Shown here: positions 5,546 to 6,372 of the stretch, in pieces
Layout: every line of letters starts with the position of its first letter
Position numbering within the stretch: position 1 is the first letter of the stretch
Source of the DNA: Bradyrhizobium sp.
GTDB lineage: Bacteria; Pseudomonadota; Alphaproteobacteria; Rhizobiales; Xanthobacteraceae
Assembly (NCBI GenBank): GCA_028290165.1
Contig: JAQGKJ010000208.1
Location: 1 to 6,372, forward strand
Length of the DNA stretch: 6,372 nucleotides
Direction of reading: 5' to 3'
Notes under the pieces: generated by a model
Told to the model about the DNA's origin: nothing
Database searches by the model: none
What the model saw: the letters and a program-made list of their open reading frames with translations, nothing else
Program-made: the position numbers and the translations under genes

Positions 5546-6097
5546 TCAGGTCCCCGCGGTGAAGAACGCCGCCAGCCGGGTCTGGATGTTGTCCGCGATC
5601 TCCTGGGCGGCGCGATCCTCGGCGTCGCGGTAGGCGCGGGAGCGGGCGAAACGCTGGTAGGAGCCCGGCATGTCGTAGGACACGCGGGAGAAGGTGGTGC
5701 CGGTCATGACCGATTTGTTCGAGGTGAGCTCGATCAGGTTGTACTGCGCATCGATGCCGACGTTCTCGCTGGAGGGCAGCCCGGTGGCCGCATTGATCAT
5801 CAGCGACGAGCGGCTGGTCGTGAACCGCAGCACCAGCTTGTGGGTGGGTGGCATGCCGGTGGCGTTGCCGTAGAGCTTGAATGCCAGCGCGTTGCGGATT
5901 TCCACCCCGAGCCGGGCCTCGCGCGAAGCGTTGGCCTTGTCGACCGGCGGCAGGTCCACCCCCATCAGCTTTTCCCGCAGGCCAGGGGTGCCGTCGGCAT
6001 GTTCGGCATACATCGGCTGAAAGCAGCCGGCCGTCAGCGCCGCCAGGGCGGCTACGGCCAAAAGCCGAGCGGCGATGCGGGTCCTAGCCAACGACAT
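5546..6097 (-). CDS. lptE: LptE, LPS-assembly lipoprotein of the outer membrane
   Basis: Outer-membrane lipoprotein that plugs the LptD barrel and helps insert lipopolysaccharide. The 183-residue protein begins with a lipoprotein signal peptide: arginines at 5, 7 and 11, a hydrophobic stretch 12-21, and the lipobox LTAGC ending at Cys25. The sequence after the cysteine, FQPMYA, matches the FxPLYG-like start common in alphaproteobacterial LptE. Then come [12 protein letters not shown], a beta-rich middle ([16 protein letters not shown]) and a basic C-terminal helix [25 protein letters not shown]. Assignment rests on the lipobox, size and the conserved leuS-lptE-holA order, since LptE sequences diverge widely. 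Its start codon overlaps the 3' end of leuS by 14 bp, suggesting translational coupling. Confidence 0.88.
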   Translation of the reverse strand: MSLARTRIAARLLAVAALAALTAGCFQPMYAEHADGTPGLREKLMGVDLPPVDKANASREARLGVEIRNALAFKLYGNATGMPPTHKLVLRFTTSRSSLMINAATGLPSSENVGIDAQYNLIELTSNKSVMTGTTFSRVSYDMPGSYQRFARSRAYRDAEDRAAQEIADNIQTRLAAFFTAGT

Positions 6098-6372
6098 TCA
6101 CGATCCTCATGGGAACAATAATCACCTTGCGGACGGCTTTGCCGCCGAGGGCCTGTTTTACCGCATCGAGGCCCAAAACGGCAGCCTCAATTTCCGGATT
6201 CTGGGCAGTGCGGGCCACCGTGACCTCACCCCGTTTCTTGCCGTTCACCTGGACCACCAGCGTTACCGTGTCTTCAACCAGCAAATCTCGTTCGATTTTG
6301 GGCCAATTGGCCTCCGAAACCAGACCTTGCTGCCCCAAAACCTGCCAGCACTCCTCCGCCAGATGCGGCATC
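6084..6372 (-). CDS. leuS: Leucyl-tRNA synthetase, C-terminal end only (runs off the window)
   Basis: Class I aminoacyl-tRNA synthetase that charges tRNA-Leu. Only the last 95 codons are in the window; the ATG near 6371 is internal and the gene continues beyond 6372. The visible part contains the end of the anticodon-binding domain ([12 protein letters not shown]), the linker [16 protein letters not shown] (about residues 37-52), which parallels E. coli LeuRS VQVNGKVRAKITV, and the C-terminal tail [18 protein letters not shown], like E. coli TVRKVIYVPGKLLNLVVG. The stop TAG (6084-6086) lies within lptE, giving a 14-bp overlap. Confidence 0.95.
   Translation of the reverse strand, partial: MPHLAEECWQVLGQQGLVSEANWPKIERDLLVEDTVTLVVQVNGKKRGEVTVARTAQNPEIEAAVLGLDAVKQALGGKAVRKVIIVPMRIVNVVG

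Noticed and set aside
5510..6121. Plus-strand open frame of 203 codons opposite lptE
   Set aside because: It is antisense to lptE, which has a lipobox and conserved context; the plus-strand product is a high-GC shadow.

Overview
The window looks like an origin-proximal chromosomal segment of a high-GC alphaproteobacterium, most likely Bradyrhizobium, Rhodopseudomonas or a close relative. The reasons are the gene order mnmG-rsmG-parA-parB on the plus strand facing leuS-lptE-holA on the minus strand, the protein sequences, and dispersed palindromic repeats of the kind that litter bradyrhizobial genomes. No database search was run; names rest on recognised motifs and order.

Layout, left to right. 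Positions 1-1145 hold the last 380 codons of mnmG (tRNA U34 modification). Positions 1146-1542 are non-coding but highly structured: a perfect parS site, a palindromic repeat, a decayed copy of the rsmG 5' end with a degraded parS, and a second copy of the same palindromic repeat. rsmG (16S rRNA G527 methyltransferase) follows, with a second perfect parS inside its codons 23-28. parA starts inside the rsmG stop codon. parB follows after 196 bp that contain another inverted repeat. A perfect 20-bp-arm inverted repeat separates parB from the convergent minus-strand genes holA (DNA polymerase III delta), lptE (LPS-assembly lipoprotein) and the 3' end of leuS (leucyl-tRNA synthetase). A further palindromic repeat lies between lptE and holA.

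How it works together: ParB loads on the parS sites embedded next to its own operon and, with ParA, segregates the origin region. rsmG and parA are probably translationally coupled. leuS-lptE-holA is a conserved housekeeping cluster with no direct link to partitioning beyond proximity.

The coding content is ordinary core genome, and I see no new enzyme system, defence island or mobile gene. The signal most worth a second look is the mnmG-rsmG spacer: about 220-240 bp appear to have been tandemly duplicated with parS at the junctions, leaving intact, decayed and intact parS sites at 1152, 1372 and 1611 and a frameshifted remnant of the rsmG 5' end between them.
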